This document shows positions 17,857 to 26,473 of a stretch of 64,000 bases of DNA, piece after piece. Position numbers and translations under genes: made by a program. Source of the DNA: WRGA01 sp031553395 (GTDB lineage Bacteria; Bacteroidota; Bacteroidia; Bacteroidales; WRGA01); the NCBI GenBank assembly GCA_031553395.1, contig JAVBLR010000001.1, forward strand, positions 62,001 through 126,000. The letters run 5' to 3'. A model generated the notes under the pieces. The model made no database searches. It saw nothing but the letters and a program-made list of their open reading frames with translations, and was not told where the DNA came from. Every line of letters starts with the position of its first letter. The first letter of the stretch is position 1.

Positions 17857-19110
17857 TTATTTTTTTTGTAAATCTCTAAAAATCCTGAGCAATTCTTCAT
17901 TTGTTAAATTTTCCTGAACTTTTATTGTTATAAATTTCAGAAACTCTTTTGCAAGTTCCGTTATATTTCTCATTCTGTAAATTTCAGAATGAGAATAATG
18001 TAAGAACTTCAATACCATAAAAGCATTGAACCATCCGAAAAAACGTTTTCTGAAGTTTTTTAAGGTTGCGCAGTTGGCATTTATTTCAATAATTGCTGCT
18101 TGGTAATTTTCTGATAAAAGAAATAATTTTACACTTTCGGGCAATTTATTTAACCATTGGTTTAAAATTTTATCATCTGCTTTAAAAGCAACATCTATTT
18201 GTTCGAATAGTTTTTTCAAGTTCAAAAAAGCTTCCAAAGAGAAAGTTTCCCAGCATAATTCATTTTGTTCCAATATTTTGTGAATTGCCGGTCCTGTACC
18301 AAAAACAACTCTGTCCGATTCTCTTATTTCCGGATAGACTACAGCATCGTTAATTTCTTTTATGTTGCCTAATGGAAAAAGTTTATGCAGGAAATAAAAG
18401 TCTTCTCCGGCTTGTTTTCTGTTCATACCACCTACTTTTACATAAGCCTCTGCCGAAATTGCAAAGCACGAGCCAATTGTATGGTAAGCATAAGGAAAGC
18501 CTGTATATCGCAAAATTTCAACGTAATACCGCAAATATAACTCATATAAAATTCCAGCCGAGTATAACCTTTTATTTTTCTCTTTTTCTTTACAAAAATG
18601 CTCAAAACAAATAATTACAGTATTTAATTTTGGATTTTCTTGAAAACTTCGATAGATTGTTTCCAAATAATTAGTCGAAACCAAGCAATCTGCATCCAAT
18701 GACACGATAATTCCATTATTATTTCTGGTAAGAGAAAATAATCGAATTGCTTCATCCATTCCGATTTTTCGGGCATATCCGGCACCTGCATCTTTTTTCC
18801 TGATTTTAGGAATAGATAATATCGAGATATGCAGTTTGGATGGTAGTTTCAAACTAAAATCTGTAACTAAAGAATAGGTTGTTTCGTTTTGTTCAAGCTG
18901 TTTCTTCGTTGCGTATTCGGGAGAATTTATAACAACAATAATTTCAATGTTACAATCCGGTAGAGTGCATTTACATAAACTCTCTAATGTCGATAGAATA
19001 TCCAGTTCATTAAAGCACGGAATTATTATAGCTATACCTATCGATGAAAAAACAGGTGAATCGGTTGAATACTGTTTATGTCGCTGAAGATATTTTACAA
19101 AATGCCCCAT
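17857..19110 (-). CDS. Family 2 glycosyltransferase
   Basis: The 417-residue protein has a GT-A nucleotide-sugar-binding domain. Evidence is the N-terminal IGIAIIIPCFNELDILSTL (near residue 25), a DxD-type motif in SLDADCLVS (near 132), and the acceptor-site acidic motif AGEDFYFLHKL (near 232). The C-terminal 150 residues are helical and lack obvious membrane spans, so it probably acts on the cytoplasmic face in glycan or glycolipid synthesis. Donor and acceptor are unknown. It is divergent from the LysE gene and not part of a polysaccharide cluster in this window. Confidence 0.85.
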   Translation of the reverse strand: MGHFVKYLQRHKQYSTDSPVFSSIGIAIIIPCFNELDILSTLESLCKCTLPDCNIEIIVVINSPEYATKKQLEQNETTYSLVTDFSLKLPSKLHISILSIPKIRKKDAGAGYARKIGMDEAIRLFSLTRNNNGIIVSLDADCLVSTNYLETIYRSFQENPKLNTVIICFEHFCKEKEKNKRLYSAGILYELYLRYYVEILRYTGFPYAYHTIGSCFAISAEAYVKVGGMNRKQAGEDFYFLHKLFPLGNIKEINDAVVYPEIRESDRVVFGTGPAIHKILEQNELCWETFSLEAFLNLKKLFEQIDVAFKADDKILNQWLNKLPESVKLFLLSENYQAAIIEINANCATLKNFRKRFFGWFNAFMVLKFLHYSHSEIYRMRNITELAKEFLKFITIKVQENLTNEELLRIFRDLQKK

Positions 19111-19220
19111 GATTGTTTTATTATTTCAAAATCTTAAATCTTCTCAAAAACACAATAAATACAAAATAAAACGTATTTGTTTTTTTCGTTAGATTCGGCA
19201 AAAATAACGATATTTGCAAA

Positions 19221-19856
19221 ATGTTTAATACTATTGTAGAAGGAATAACGATAGGTATATTAGTGTCGGCACCAATGGGGCCGATTGGATTGTTGTGTAT
19301 ACAACGAACATTAAACAAAGGGCGCTGGCATGGGTTTTTAACCGGAGTGGGGGCTACTGTTTCAGACTTGTTTTATGCTATTTTAGTTGGTATTGGAATG
19401 AGTTTTATGATTGATTTTGTTGAGAATCACATCAATATACTACAAATTATCGGAAGCATTTTGCTGTTAGGCTTTGGAGTATGGCTTTTCAGGAGTAATC
19501 CTGTAAAAACACTTCGAAGGCCAAGAACTTCAGCCAATTATGCACAGGATTTGGCAACATCTTTTTTCCTTACCTTATCCAATCCTCTTATCATCCTTTT
19601 GTTTATCGGGCTTTTTGCCCGTTTTAGTTTTATTGTACCCGATGAACCCTGGTTTCAACAAGTAGTAGGTTATTTGGCGATTGCTTGTGGTGCGTTGGGA
19701 TGGTGGTTTCTTATCACAACATTAATCAGTAAATTAAGGGGGAAATTCAACCTACGAGGCTTGTGGGTTGTTAACCGGACTATTGGAACAATCATAATTG
19801 TATTGTCCTTAGTTGGGTTAGTTATGTCTTTGACCGGAGAATCGGTTTCGATTTGA
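19221..19856 (+). CDS. LysE/RhtB family amino-acid exporter
   Basis: This 211-residue protein has six predicted transmembrane helices and the family N-terminus: GITIGILVSAPMGPIGLLCI, followed by GRWHGFLTGVGATVSDLFYA and, near residue 111, FFLTLSNPLIILLFI. Members export small amino acids or related metabolites across the inner membrane. The substrate cannot be read from sequence. It is followed by surE in the same direction after 105 bases, too far for tight coupling but compatible with one transcript. Confidence 0.88.
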   Translation: MFNTIVEGITIGILVSAPMGPIGLLCIQRTLNKGRWHGFLTGVGATVSDLFYAILVGIGMSFMIDFVENHINILQIIGSILLLGFGVWLFRSNPVKTLRRPRTSANYAQDLATSFFLTLSNPLIILLFIGLFARFSFIVPDEPWFQQVVGYLAIACGALGWWFLITTLISKLRGKFNLRGLWVVNRTIGTIIIVLSLVGLVMSLTGESVSI

Positions 19857-19961
19857 TTTATTTTCTTCTGTTTTTTTGCTGCATCCGATTCTTCTTATTC
19901 AAAACTCGTCATTAATCTTTAAGAATCAATAACCAACAACAAATAATCAAAAATATTAAAT

Positions 19962-20789
19962 ATGTTAACAGAAAAAAAGCCTTTGATTTTGATTTCAAAT
20001 GATGATGGTGTATCCGCCAAAGGGTTGAACGTTTTGATTGAAACATTACAATCTTTGGGAAATCTTTTCGTAGTAGCGCCTGATGGCCCTCGTTCGGGTC
20101 AATCATGTGCTATTACTGCAAATCTTCCTTTAAGGGCAAGCTTACTAAAAAAATCGGAAGAGTTGACAATATACAAATGCACTGGAACTCCTGTTGATTG
20201 CGTTAAATTGGCGTTGGGAAATTTAATGCCGCATAAGCCTGATTTAATTGTATCTGGAATTAATCATGGAAGTAATTCTTCCATTAGTGTGCATTATTCA
20301 GGAACAATGGGTGCAGCAATTGAAGGTGCTTTTAATGGAATTCCGTCTATTGGCTTTTCTCTTTGTTCCCATGATTTGGATGCCGATTTTTCTTATTCAA
20401 TACCCTTTATTCAATTTATTTCAGCTCAAATATTAAATGATGGAATGCCCTTCGGTACTTGCTTAAATGTTAATATTCCAACTATTCAAGATATAAAAGG
20501 AATACGGATTTGCAGGCAAGCTAAGGCTGTATGGTCGGAAGAATTCGAAGAAAGAATCGATCCGCATAACGGAAAATATTACTGGTTAACCGGATTCTTA
20601 AAAAGTAGTGAACCGGAGGCTGAAGATACGGATGAGTATGCTTTGCAACATGGATATGTTTCGGTTGTTCCCTGTAAAGTAGACCTGACAGCAAACGAAA
20701 TGTTTGGTTATTTAAACAATTGGGAAAAAGAGTTGTTATTAATAAATAAGGATAACATCAGCCGAAACCATAATCATAACCATTTTTAA
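19962..20789 (+). CDS. surE: 5'/3'-nucleotidase SurE
   Basis: The 275-residue protein has the SurE signature motifs: the metal-binding Asp pair in LISNDDGVSAKGLNVL (near residues 10-25), the Ser/Asn-containing active-site segment PDGPRSGQSCAIT (near 46), and SGINHGSNSSISVHYSGTMG (near 96). SurE dephosphorylates nucleoside monophosphates in stationary phase or under stress and is cytoplasmic. Length is typical or slightly long because of a short C-terminal extension with His-Asn repeats (HNHNHF). It is followed after 10 bases by a small secreted protein gene, so the two are probably co-transcribed. Confidence 0.95.
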   Translation: MLTEKKPLILISNDDGVSAKGLNVLIETLQSLGNLFVVAPDGPRSGQSCAITANLPLRASLLKKSEELTIYKCTGTPVDCVKLALGNLMPHKPDLIVSGINHGSNSSISVHYSGTMGAAIEGAFNGIPSIGFSLCSHDLDADFSYSIPFIQFISAQILNDGMPFGTCLNVNIPTIQDIKGIRICRQAKAVWSEEFEERIDPHNGKYYWLTGFLKSSEPEAEDTDEYALQHGYVSVVPCKVDLTANEMFGYLNNWEKELLLINKDNISRNHNHNHF

Positions 20790-20799
20790 AATAAAAATC

Positions 20800-21249
20800 A
20801 TGAAGAAAATAATGTTTTTACTGATTTTTACAGGCTTATTTACTTTTGGAGCTAAGGCACAATTGTATAAGCATAGTATAGGATTTGCACTTGGTACTCC
20901 GTTGGGTGTGCAATACAAAGGTGCTTTATCCAGTAATAATGCCATAGACATCGTTTTAGGGACTATTTTTAATGGAGTAACAGTTACTGGAGCTTATGAA
21001 TGGGTTTTTCCTGTTAAGGGAGCTCGCGATTTTCAATGGTTTGTAGGACCGGCCGCTTCAATAGGGGCATGGGACCATGATCATGATGATGGTGTTTTTT
21101 TCGCTGTCTATGGGGGAGGAGGTATTGAATATAAATTCAATGAAATACCGCTTGTATTATCCTTTGATCTTTTTCCTATCGGAGTATCATTTATCGAAAA
21201 TTCAGGATATGATTTTCAATGCCGTGCAGGCATAAGGTATACTTTCTAA
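20800..21249 (+). CDS. Small outer-membrane beta-barrel-like protein
   Basis: The 149-residue protein has a cleavable signal peptide (residues 1-20, ending AKAQ). A body of alternating hydrophobic and glycine-rich strands follows: GFALGTPLGVQYKGALSSNN, then GGGGIEYKFNEIPLVLSFDL, ending in an aromatic residue (IRYTF). The C-terminal Phe and the strand pattern suggest a small outer-membrane beta barrel. A HDHDDG stretch near the middle might bind metal. No specific function is known. A terminator follows at 21275. Confidence 0.7.
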   Translation: MKKIMFLLIFTGLFTFGAKAQLYKHSIGFALGTPLGVQYKGALSSNNAIDIVLGTIFNGVTVTGAYEWVFPVKGARDFQWFVGPAASIGAWDHDHDDGVFFAVYGGGGIEYKFNEIPLVLSFDLFPIGVSFIENSGYDFQCRAGIRYTF

Positions 21250-21274
21250 AAGGAGATTGATTTTAGATACAAAG

Positions 21275-21309
21275 AAAGAGCCTCAAACAAAAATTGTTTG
21301 AGGCTCTTT
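21275..21309. terminator. Terminator between the barrel gene and the tRNA genes
   Basis: AAAGAGCCTCAAACAA and TTGTTTGAGGCTCTTT form a perfect 16-bp stem with a 3-base loop and flanking A and T runs. It can serve both the rightward protein gene and the leftward tRNA transcript. Confidence 0.9.
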
Positions 21310-21314
21310 TTGAG

Positions 21315-21387
21315 AGCGGAAGACGGGGCTCAAACCCGCGACCCTCAGCTTGGAAGGCTAATGCTCTATCAACTGAGCTACTTCCGC
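21315..21387 (-). tRNA. tRNA-Gly (anticodon TCC)
   Basis: The minus strand begins GCGGAAGTAGCTCAGTTGAT and pairs with the 3' acceptor arm CTTCCGC, a perfect 7-bp stem. The anticodon loop CTTCCAA gives TCC, the T-arm contains GGTTTGAGCCC, and the discriminator base is T. No CCA is encoded. Length is 73 bases. It is 19 bases from tRNA-Tyr and probably in one transcript. Confidence 0.97.
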
Positions 21388-21406
21388 AAAAAACTTAAAA
21401 AAAGTG

Positions 21407-21489
21407 TGGGCGAAGATGGATTCGAACCACCGAAGGTATAAACCAGCAGATTTACAGTCTGCCCCATTTGGCCACTCTGGTATTCGCCC
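21407..21489 (-). tRNA. tRNA-Tyr (anticodon GTA)
   Basis: The minus strand begins GGGCGAATACCAGAGTGGCC with a complementary 3' end TTCGCCC and discriminator A. The anticodon loop CTGTAAA gives GTA. A long variable arm, the class II shape expected for bacterial tRNA-Tyr, accounts for the 83-base length. It lies upstream of tRNA-Gly in the transcript. Confidence 0.97.
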
Positions 21490-21528
21490 TTTTTTTAAGT
21501 GGCACAAAGGTAATGCTTTTTTTTGAAC

Positions 21529-22002
21529 TTACAAAAATTTTGACATTTTTATTGCAGTAATTGCAGCCTCATCTCCTTTGTTTCCATGTATTCCTCCTGC
21601 TCTGTCTAAAGCTTGTTGTTCATTATCAGTAGTTAAGAGTCCAAAAATAAAAGGAATATTATATTTGACATTTAACTGAGTAATGCCCTGCGTTACGCCT
21701 TGACATACATATTCAAAGTGCGGTGTTCCGCCACGGATAACGCAACCTAATGTAATTATGGCATCTAATGTCCAATATTCGGCCATATATTTTGCACCGA
21801 AAGTAAGTTCAAAACTTCCGGGAACATATTGCACGATTATATTTTCTTCTTTTACTCCGTGCTTTATCAATGTGTTTTTTGCTCCTTCCAATAATTTTCC
21901 GGTTATTTTTTCATTCCATTCAGAAACGACAATGCCGAATTTTTTTTCTGAAACATCAGGTATATTTTCTGCGTTGTATGCAGATAAATTTGTTGTTGCC
22001 AT
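21529..22002 (-). CDS. ribH: 6,7-dimethyl-8-ribityllumazine synthase
   Basis: The 157-residue protein condenses 5-amino-6-ribitylaminouracil with dihydroxybutanone phosphate, the penultimate step of riboflavin synthesis. Visible motifs are KFGIVVSEWNEKIT (substrate binding), QYVPGSFELTFGAKYM (near residue 60), TLGCVIRGGTPHFEYVC with the catalytic His, and PFIFGLLTTDNEQQALDRAG. I start at the ATG at 22002 (MATTNLSAY), not the in-frame TTG twelve bases earlier. No riboflavin-type riboswitch is visible upstream; a terminator hairpin separates it from the TPR gene at 22101. Confidence 0.95.
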   Translation of the reverse strand: MATTNLSAYNAENIPDVSEKKFGIVVSEWNEKITGKLLEGAKNTLIKHGVKEENIIVQYVPGSFELTFGAKYMAEYWTLDAIITLGCVIRGGTPHFEYVCQGVTQGITQLNVKYNIPFIFGLLTTDNEQQALDRAGGIHGNKGDEAAITAIKMSKFL

Positions 22003-22045
22003 GTTGGTTCTCAATTAGAGTTAATACCAAATTATTTAACTAAAA

Positions 22046-22081
22046 AAAAGCTGCCGACTTTTGATTTTGTAGGCAGCTTTT
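22046..22081. terminator. Terminator between the TPR gene and ribH
   Basis: AAAAGCTGCC (22046-22055) pairs with GGCAGCTTTT (22072-22081) around a 16-base loop. For leftward transcription from the TPR gene the stem is followed by a T-run, so it should stop read-through into ribH or act as an attenuator. Confidence 0.75.
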
Positions 22082-22100
22082 CTGATATTTTGATTAGAAC

Positions 22101-22808
22101 TTATTTCGTCGTTTTTAGAATATTAGCCCTGTCGATATATTTTTGAATTTCACGACCTTCTATTGAGTTGTAATATTTCTCTTTAATCAATGTGTATGCG
22201 TCTATTGCTTTATCGTAATCTTTTAGTTCTTCATAAACAACACCCGCTTTTTTCAAAGCCAATGGACTTATCAAATCATTATCGGCTTTATCGGCAGCTT
22301 TTAAGAAATAATCGGCACTTTCTTTTATCTTTCCGGATTCTACATAACAATCACCTACAGCTACAATAATTGCGGGAGAAATCATTTCATCGCTCGCATC
22401 GAAATCTTTCAAAGCATTGATAGCTTTGTCATATTGTCTCAATGATTTATAACACAATCCGATATAAGCATTTGCCAAATTAGCGGTTTTTGTCATACTG
22501 TATTGGTCTTTGATTGCTTCAAATCCAATAAAATCATCATCTCCGGTTAAAGCTAATTGGAAAGAATCCCTTTCAAAATATACTTGACCTTTGTATATCT
22601 GAACCTCTGCTTCATGTTCACGAGGTACTAAGTAAAAATTGCGAAAAGCCAAAATAGCACAAACAATTACTACTATTACAGTAAGAACAGTAAGCAATTT
22701 CTTTTGATTTTTTTCAATAAATTGTTCCGATCTGGAAAGTGCGTCTGCTACGTTATTTACTTCCGGATTCGAAGTTTTTCCTTTCACTTGCTTTTTGTTG
22801 GTAGCCAT
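22101..22808 (-). CDS. TPR-repeat membrane-anchored protein
   Basis: The 235-residue protein has a Lys-rich cytoplasmic N-terminus, one transmembrane helix near residues 40-62 and then a periplasmic helical domain of tetratricopeptide repeats. Examples are LANAYIGLCYKSLRQYDKAI, ADYFLKAADKADNDLISPLA and VVYEELKDYDKAIDAYTLI. The layout resembles YfgM-like single-span TPR proteins that assist periplasmic chaperoning, but the resemblance is one of architecture only. It lies upstream of ribH, divided from it by a terminator. Confidence 0.75.
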   Translation of the reverse strand: MATNKKQVKGKTSNPEVNNVADALSRSEQFIEKNQKKLLTVLTVIVVIVCAILAFRNFYLVPREHEAEVQIYKGQVYFERDSFQLALTGDDDFIGFEAIKDQYSMTKTANLANAYIGLCYKSLRQYDKAINALKDFDASDEMISPAIIVAVGDCYVESGKIKESADYFLKAADKADNDLISPLALKKAGVVYEELKDYDKAIDAYTLIKEKYYNSIEGREIQKYIDRANILKTTK

Positions 22809-22888
22809 AATATATTCCTTCGTATAAGGTATTATTTATTATAAAATAAGTATATTCTTGTATTAATATACCAAAATCAAACGGTTGG

Positions 22889-22896
22889 CAAAAGTA
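22889..22896 (-). promoter_or_regulatory. -7 element for the TPR protein gene
   Basis: The minus strand reads TACTTTTG, matching TAnnTTTG, about 80 bases upstream of the ATG at 22808. No -33 TTTG is seen at the right distance. Confidence 0.4.
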
Positions 22897-22968
22897 ATTC
22901 ATTTCTGAATATAAAAGAAATATCCGGGTGATTTTTTTTGATAATCGGGTAGGAGAAGGATAAAATAT

Positions 22969-23082
22969 CAAAACGAGTCTGTTATGTAATACGTTTTACG
23001 TTCTACGTATTACGTTAAGGTTGATGCCACCGAGGCGTAGAACGTATTACGTAAAACGTAAAACATTCAAATCGGTGTCATT
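22969..23082. repeat. Intergenic hairpin element copy B with terminal inverted repeats
   Basis: Left end CAAAACGAGTCTGTTATGTA (22969-22988) and right end 23065-23082 (opposite strand TAATGACACCGATTTGAAT) are imperfect inverted copies and match the ends of copy A. The interior has four 7-base words on the left (TACGTTT, TACGTTC, TACGTAT, TACGTTA at about 22990-23017). On the right are four words of the complement (CGTAGAA, CGTATTA, CGTAAAA, CGTAAAA at about 23036-23063). It lies 3' of the beta-barrel gene at 23106 and does not resemble copy A inside. Confidence 0.75.
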
Positions 23083-23105
23083 ATTAAAATCTTAGTACTT
23101 TTGGA

Positions 23106-23882
23106 TTAAAATAAATATTTTACTTTGAATGCATATTCATTGTTGTATGTACGCTTCTTAATTAAAGGCAGGATATATTCGGCAGAAAGCACGACATGTG
23201 AAGAAACAGAATATCCGAATTCCACATCCAACGGAATATCCAATATGTCATTCTCAAAGTCATAAGTCCATGTAGCATAATAACCTATATACCATTTTTT
23301 TGCCCAGTAATCAATATTGGGAGAAATAGCGGCTACATTTATCTTTTGGCGGGAACTAGAACCTGCAAAACTGAAACGATATTCAGCGCCAAGCATGATT
23401 GTTCCTTTCACATCATCCTTATTGCCCATAAAATAAATCATTCCTACTTGTGGCCGTAATTGCCATTTTCCTGCACCTAATGATTTGTCTGTAGCTGTAG
23501 GTAAAACTAACAAGCCTCCATATCCCCAATAAAGTTGCTCATGAATTGGTTTTGTATGGATAAAACGGAAATTGATATCGGAAAGTCCGAAAACATTTTC
23601 TCCTGAAGTATTTGTATTTGCTAATGGCACTTCCATGCGAAGGTGATACGTTGTCTTGAAAGTCATTACACTACGAACGACATACGAATTAAAATAATTT
23701 CCACCGACCAAGTTTTGCCTGTCAAAACGAGGAATTACAAATTTTAAGTCTTTATAAGGATAAGGAAAAAGTTCTGAAGCACGCCCCTGCATATCATATC
23801 TGTTCTGGGCATGTATTGTTGAAGTGCAAAAAAATAAAACAGTAAGAATCAGCAATATAGTATGTCGCTTATTAACTTTCAT
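23106..23882 (-). CDS. Outer-membrane beta-barrel protein, MetA-pathway transporter-like
   Basis: The 258-residue protein has a signal peptide (first 25 residues, ending STIHAQ) and a body of amphipathic strands ending in Phe (YAFKVKYLF). The pattern FGLSDINFRFIHTKPI, then YGGLLVLPTATDKSLGAGKW and QLRPQVGMIYFMG resembles the family of outer-membrane proteins grouped as MetA-pathway of phenol degradation or transporter. The name does not prove phenol metabolism, and no such genes are nearby. The ligand is unknown. Confidence 0.65.
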   Translation of the reverse strand: MKVNKRHTILLILTVLFFCTSTIHAQNRYDMQGRASELFPYPYKDLKFVIPRFDRQNLVGGNYFNSYVVRSVMTFKTTYHLRMEVPLANTNTSGENVFGLSDINFRFIHTKPIHEQLYWGYGGLLVLPTATDKSLGAGKWQLRPQVGMIYFMGNKDDVKGTIMLGAEYRFSFAGSSSRQKINVAAISPNIDYWAKKWYIGYYATWTYDFENDILDIPLDVEFGYSVSSHVVLSAEYILPLIKKRTYNNEYAFKVKYLF

Positions 23883-23950
23883 GGGATAAATTTAACAATG
23901 TTAATACTATAACACCAATGAAAGCAAAAAAGTTGTAAAATATCAAAAAA

Positions 23951-24550
23951 TTAGTTCAGATATGGCTCTTTGGGGTAATTTATCCACATTTTGTAACATT
24001 TATCCAATTTGGATAATGATTTTTTCCATAAATCATCTCCATCTCCAGCAATAATATCATTTGTATCTATATTACTAACCAGCCATGTATTGGATTTTAT
24101 TTCCTCTTCCAATTGTCCGGAACCCCATCCCGAATAACCCAAAAAGAATTTAATTTTCCCATCAATGGGATTTCCTTGATTGATATAATTCCGGAGTACA
24201 TCAAAATCACCATTCATGTAAATACTGTTGCCTATAGACAAAGCATCGGGAATTATATCTCCTAATGTATGCAGGAAGAATAACTTATCGCTTCCAACCG
24301 GGCCACCAAGGAATATTGGTAAGTTTTCACTGTATTTTAATTCTGTAAATAAATCACCCAATACAATGCCGGTTTGTTTATTTAATACAAATCCCATTGT
24401 GTTATCTTCGTTAAAATCAGATAAATATATTACGGAACGCTGAAAATATGTGTCACTCAAGAATGGCTCGGAAATAAGCACATACCCTTGTTGCGGCATT
24501 ATCCCGTTATGTAAAATCCGGAATCTATCTTTATTAATATTCGTTTTCAT
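23951..24550 (-). CDS. YqgE/AlgH family protein
   Basis: The 199-residue cytoplasmic protein shows the family signature PQQGYVLISEPFLSDTYFQR followed by SVIYL, then TMGFVLNKQTGI, FLGGPVGSDKLFFLHT (near residue 80) and GYSGWGSGQLEEEIKSNTWL. The family (UPF0301) is widespread and structurally characterised, but its biochemical role is not established. The protein is somewhat longer than the usual 185 or so residues, owing to about 15 residues before the conserved block. It is transcribed leftward between the barrel gene and the NimA-like gene, with no clear operon partner. Confidence 0.88.
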   Translation of the reverse strand: MKTNINKDRFRILHNGIMPQQGYVLISEPFLSDTYFQRSVIYLSDFNEDNTMGFVLNKQTGIVLGDLFTELKYSENLPIFLGGPVGSDKLFFLHTLGDIIPDALSIGNSIYMNGDFDVLRNYINQGNPIDGKIKFFLGYSGWGSGQLEEEIKSNTWLVSNIDTNDIIAGDGDDLWKKSLSKLDKCYKMWINYPKEPYLN

Positions 24551-24674
24551 CGTAAGAACATTTAGTTAATGATGATATTGTGTTGTATATCAGTTAAACT
24601 AATCAATAGAAACACAAATATTGTTGTCTTTAAAAGACGAAGCAATTTAGAAAAAAACTTCAAATAAAAAAAGG

Positions 24675-24709
24675 ATAAAACTGATTTTTTTCAAAAAAAT
24701 CAGTTTTAT
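24675..24709. terminator. Terminator at the 3' end of the NimA-like gene
   Basis: ATAAAACTGATTTTTTT and AAAAAAATCAGTTTTAT are inverted copies separated by a single C. The real stem is AAAACTGA/TCAGTTTT with a T/A-rich loop. It overlaps the stop codon at 24706-24708 and ends in a T-run for leftward transcription. Confidence 0.7.
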
Positions 24710-25212
24710 TTTTTGCATTTAGCCGTTATATGTTCGATAGAGATTTTAAAAACATATGTGCGGGAAAATGATTTTTCCATGTATTTCTCTCCTAATTCAA
24801 TATATTCCGGACTATATTTTAGGACCAAAAGCCTGAGGCCTTTTCGCTTTTCTTCATCAGATAGATTAATATCTGCTTTTCCAAATGCAATTACACTTTC
24901 ATAAAGAGTTGTGAATTTATCACCAATGGGTTGCGTTTTTCCTACAACACAAAATGACACTTTCTCATTACGCCTTAAATTCTCCAATTTATTGCCTTCG
25001 GGAGCACAATGAAAGTACAATGTATTTTCTTCTTCATCAAAGGCATAACTGATAGGAATACCGTAATTATATCCGTTATCGTTAGTTCCTAAACTTAAGA
25101 AACCATATTCGGCTGTTTTCAGAAGTTCGATGGCACGAGTATTATCCAAGATCCGGTCTTGTCTTCTGATTTCGCGAAATTGCTTGTCTTTTTTAGTATC
25201 GTTATTTTCCAT
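24706..25212 (-). CDS. Pyridoxamine-5'-phosphate-oxidase-fold flavoprotein, NimA-like
   Basis: The 168-residue protein belongs to the split-barrel flavin-binding family that includes nitroimidazole-resistance (Nim) proteins. Visible are the start REIRRQDRILDNTRAIELL, GFLSLGTNDNGYNYGIPISY and LYFHCAPEGNKLENLRRN. H68, in the FHCA motif, aligns with the His that carries the pyruvate cofactor in the Deinococcus NimA structure. That makes nitro-group reduction possible, but most family members in anaerobes have no demonstrated resistance role. The start is the only ATG before the conserved block. Confidence 0.8.
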   Translation of the reverse strand: MENNDTKKDKQFREIRRQDRILDNTRAIELLKTAEYGFLSLGTNDNGYNYGIPISYAFDEEENTLYFHCAPEGNKLENLRRNEKVSFCVVGKTQPIGDKFTTLYESVIAFGKADINLSDEEKRKGLRLLVLKYSPEYIELGEKYMEKSFSRTYVFKISIEHITAKCKK

Positions 25213-25361
25213 TCTTTTTTATTTGATATCGTAAATATAACTGATTTTTTGATAAATGACATGCCGAAAAAGCATAAATACATAAAGAAATATAAAATGT
25301 AGGTTTCATAACATTGGATATTTGCATCTATATTTACCATATTTTGTTGCAAAACTTTCTA

Positions 25362-25369
25362 TACTTTTG
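25362..25369 (+). promoter_or_regulatory. -7 element for the Gfo/Idh/MocA gene
   Basis: TACTTTTG matches TAnnTTTG and lies 33 bases before the ATG at 25403. A TTTG at 25343-25346 is 15 bases upstream, shorter than the usual 19-21. Confidence 0.5.
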
Positions 25370-25402
25370 TGTAATATTAACTAAGAACAATAGCGAATCA
25401 GC

Positions 25403-26383
25403 ATGAAAACTATAAAATGGGGAATTATCGGGTGTGGAGATGTGTGTGAAATAAAAAGCGGACCTGCATTTTATAAATGTGAGAATTCAGAACTAATTGC
25501 TGTAATGCGAAGAGATGCTGAAAAAGCCAAGGACTTCGCCAAACGACACAATGTGGTGCAATGGTATGATAATGCAGATGAGTTGATTAATAATCCGGAT
25601 ATTGATGTTGTTTATGTTGCCACTCCGCCATCTTCTCATGCCGAATATACCATCAAAGCTCTGCAAGCAGGAAAACCTGTATATGTTGAAAAACCGATGG
25701 CTGTGGATTATGCCGAATGTACAAAGATGCTTGATGCTGCAAAAAACAGCAATCAAAAGTTATGGGTTGCCTATTATCGGCGTTCCTTGCCTTATTTTAT
25801 CAAAGTAAAAGAGTTGATTGAGCAGGGAACCATCGGAAAAATACAAACAGTAAACACGCTGTTTTTTCGTCCACCCGAAAAGCAAGATTTGAAATCCGAG
25901 GATAACACCTGGCGTATAAAAAAAGAAATTGCCGGTGGTGGATATTTTTATGATATGGCGCCTCATACCATTGATATTATTCAATTTATCATCGAAAATA
26001 TTATTGATGCAAAAGGACTTACAAGTAATGTAAGTAAGTTGTATCAAGTTGAAGATACTGTCAGTGCTGCCTTTTTATTCGAAACAGGAATTACCGGCTC
26101 CGGGCTTTGGAATTATGCATCCTCGCCTTCTGCAAAAAAAGATGTAACAGAAATTTTTGGGGATAAAGGAAGCATTCGATTCGCTTCATTTTCTTTTACT
26201 CCAATTGAACTAATAACAAACGAAGGAACGAAATATTTCGATATTCCTGCCCCACAACATATTCAACAACCAATGATACAAAGCATTGTCGATGAATTAT
26301 TGGGAAAAGGGAAATGTCCTTCTTCGGGAAAATCAGGCGCTCACACAAGTTGGGTTATCGATAAGATTATGGGGTACAATTAA
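25403..26383 (+). CDS. Gfo/Idh/MocA family oxidoreductase
   Basis: The 326-residue protein has an N-terminal Rossmann fold (WGIIGCGDVCEIKSGPAF) with the expected VVYVATPPSSHAEYTIKAL and the Glu-Lys-Pro motif YVEKPMAVDYAEC (near residues 94-106). EKP carries the catalytic Lys of the family. The C-terminal half is the alpha/beta dimerisation domain (GGGYFYDMAPHTIDIIQF). It should oxidise or reduce a sugar, sugar acid or cyclitol with NAD(P). The substrate is unknown, and its neighbours, a NimA-like gene and a pectinesterase-like gene on the other strand, do not settle it. Confidence 0.88.
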   Translation: MKTIKWGIIGCGDVCEIKSGPAFYKCENSELIAVMRRDAEKAKDFAKRHNVVQWYDNADELINNPDIDVVYVATPPSSHAEYTIKALQAGKPVYVEKPMAVDYAECTKMLDAAKNSNQKLWVAYYRRSLPYFIKVKELIEQGTIGKIQTVNTLFFRPPEKQDLKSEDNTWRIKKEIAGGGYFYDMAPHTIDIIQFIIENIIDAKGLTSNVSKLYQVEDTVSAAFLFETGITGSGLWNYASSPSAKKDVTEIFGDKGSIRFASFSFTPIELITNEGTKYFDIPAPQHIQQPMIQSIVDELLGKGKCPSSGKSGAHTSWVIDKIMGYN

Positions 26384-26412
26384 TTAAATCATAGATTTAA
26401 TCCAACACGAAA

Positions 26413-26445
26413 AAAAGGAGAATCGATTAATTCAATTCTCCTTTT
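26413..26445. terminator. Bidirectional terminator between oxidoreductase and pectinesterase-like genes
   Basis: AAAAGGAGAAT (26413-26423) and ATTCTCCTTTT (26435-26445) form an 11-bp stem with an 11-base loop. A and T runs on either side serve both convergent genes. Confidence 0.85.
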
Positions 26446-26473
26446 CTACATGTGATATTATAGTATATACCAA

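Noticed and set aside
21975..22100. Riboswitch upstream of ribH
   Set aside because: The only structure between the TPR gene and ribH is the simple terminator at 22046-22081, with no flavin-sensor-like core.
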